Under the pieces are notes generated by a model that saw nothing but the letters and a program-made list of their open reading frames with translations, had not been told where the DNA came from and ran no database searches. Source: Streptomyces sp. ISL-11 (GTDB lineage: Bacteria > Actinomycetota > Actinomycetes > Streptomycetales > Streptomycetaceae). Taken from it: DNA of 64,000 bases. Made by a program: the position numbers and the translations under genes. Positions within the stretch are counted from its first letter, which is position 1, and the number at the start of each line of letters is the position of its first letter. The stretch is taken from NCBI RefSeq assembly GCF_018614525.1, contig NZ_JAGGOL010000008.1:1-64000 (forward strand), written 5' to 3'. Positions 63,287-64,000 of this stretch are shown piece after piece.

Positions 63287-64000
63287 CTACCGCTGGTGCA
63301 GCCCGCGTCCGGCCAGGGACAGGAAGACCTCGCCGACCGCCTCCGAGAGGGTGGGGTGCGGGTGGATGTGGTGGGCCACGTCGGCGGCCTCCGCCTCCCA
63401 GCCCACGATCAGCTGGCTCTCCGCGATCATCTCCGAGACGTGCGGGCCCACCAGGTGCACGCCCAGCACCGGGCCGCCCCGCTCGGCGACGACCTTCACC
63501 ATGCCGCCCTGCCCGTGCACCATGCCCTTCGCGACGGCCGTCAGCGGCATGGAGTTCACCTCGACGTCGTGGCCCCGCTCGCGGGCCTCGGCCTCGGACA
63601 GTCCGACCGAGGCCGTCTGCGGTGCGGAATAGGTCACGCGCGGGACGGCCGCGTAGTCGACCGGGGGCGGCGTCCGGCCGGCCAGTGTCTCGGCGACCAG
63701 GAGTCCCTCGGCGAAGGAGGCGTGCGCGAGGCCCAGGGAGGGCGGCGGCAGCAGGTCGCCGACGACGTGGATGCCCGGTACGGAGGTCTCCAGGCGCGAC
63801 CAGTCCGCGGGGGCGACGAATCCGCGCGGGTCGGTGGCCAGGCCGGCGGCCGCCAGGTTCAGCCCGTCGGTGACCGGCACCCGGCCCACGGCCACCAACA
63901 GCCGCTCCGCCGTCACGGCGCGCGTCTCCCCGCGCGCGGTACGGACCACCGCCCGCACCCCGTCCTCCGTCATCCGGGCGCCCTCCAGCCGCGCGCCCAC
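63287..64000 (-). CDS. dihydrolipoyl dehydrogenase-like flavoprotein, 5' part missing
   Basis: C-terminal about 237 residues of a class I pyridine nucleotide-disulfide oxidoreductase, cut by the right edge of the window. Seen: end of the NAD domain (RLLVAVGRVPVTDGLNLAAAGL), FAD motif IHVVGDLLPPPSLGLAHASFAEGLLVAETL and the dimerisation domain with the active His-Glu pair (HHIHPHPTLSEAVGEVF). This fits lipoamide dehydrogenase of 2-oxoacid dehydrogenase complexes, but mycothione or mercuric reductase-like enzymes share the fold and the redox disulfide is outside the window. Confidence 0.82.
   Translation of the reverse strand: MGARLEGARMTEDGVRAVVRTARGETRAVTAERLLVAVGRVPVTDGLNLAAAGLATDPRGFVAPADWSRLETSVPGIHVVGDLLPPPSLGLAHASFAEGLLVAETLAGRTPPPVDYAAVPRVTYSAPQTASVGLSEAEARERGHDVEVNSMPLTAVAKGMVHGQGGMVKVVAERGGPVLGVHLVGPHVSEMIAESQLIVGWEAEAADVAHHIHPHPTLSEAVGEVFLSLAGRGLHQR

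Overview
The window is a piece of a Streptomyces-type chromosome. It is very GC-rich, has GTG/TTG starts behind GGAGG-type ribosome binding sites, and uses actinobacterial versions of its housekeeping genes (rok7B7-xylFGH, dxs, fadA/fadB, hemE, coproporphyrin-type cgoX and hemQ, a stand-alone murC, a DUF3000 gene). The order from rok7B7 through dxs, the beta-oxidation pair, rnd, hemE, cgoX/hemQ and murC/msrB follows, as far as I recall, the core layout around SCO6008-SCO6061 of S. coelicolor. No rRNA, tRNA, CRISPR array or intact insertion sequence was seen.

Layout. 1-8106 is a secreted-protein accessory block with visibly lower GC than its surroundings. It holds a partial SGNH hydrolase with an FG-GAP-like tail, a trypsin-fold protein whose catalytic His and Ser are both replaced, a small exported protein, and a 1341-residue ALF-repeat/coiled-coil/Hint protein ending in a papain-like toxin candidate, followed 11 bp later by a likely immunity gene. 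8550-13155 is a ROK regulator and a sugar ABC importer (xylFGH) with a large palindrome in the promoter region. 13444-19386 holds dxs, an amino-acid permease, an ArnT-like membrane glycosyltransferase and a small nuclease-like protein.

20657-25672 is a leftward operon for poly-gamma-glutamate-type synthesis: a double extracellular-sensor/HAMP membrane protein, PgsB, PgsC and an NlpC/P60 hydrolase, with no PgsA here. A conserved lipoprotein is divergent from it. 27099-34719 holds fadB/fadA, rnd, an orphan LuxR-type regulator, a DUF3000 gene and hemE. 34882-39024 is an insertion-like block with a CoA-disulfide-reductase-like flavoprotein and a partial protocatechuate pathway (pcaF, pcaH, pcaG). 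It separates hemE from cgoX-hemQ (39364-41512).

41579-50442 is envelope-related: a secreted S33 peptidase, TIGR04222 and DUF4142 proteins, a NERD-like protein, and a BlaI/MecI-type repressor divergent from a class A penicillin-binding protein whose SxxK motif is lost, with a TTTACA/TGTAAA operator between them. A polysaccharide-deacetylase-like lipoprotein ends this block. 50486-64000 holds a PTH2-like protein, zapE, a RibD-like reductase, a MacB-like ABC pair next to a NarL-type two-component system, murC, msrB, treZ, a GNAT gene and the 3' part of a dihydrolipoyl-dehydrogenase-like gene.

Intergenic regions repeatedly carry a palindromic element with the core CAATCGCCGGACGGGCTG, often as 18-25 bp hairpins that probably act as bidirectional terminators. 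The most interesting item is the Hint/papain-like toxin with its immunity candidate. Next are the trypsin-fold and penicillin-binding proteins with degenerate catalytic sites, the latter with its own BlaI-type switch, and the PgsBC operon with a non-kinase sensor.
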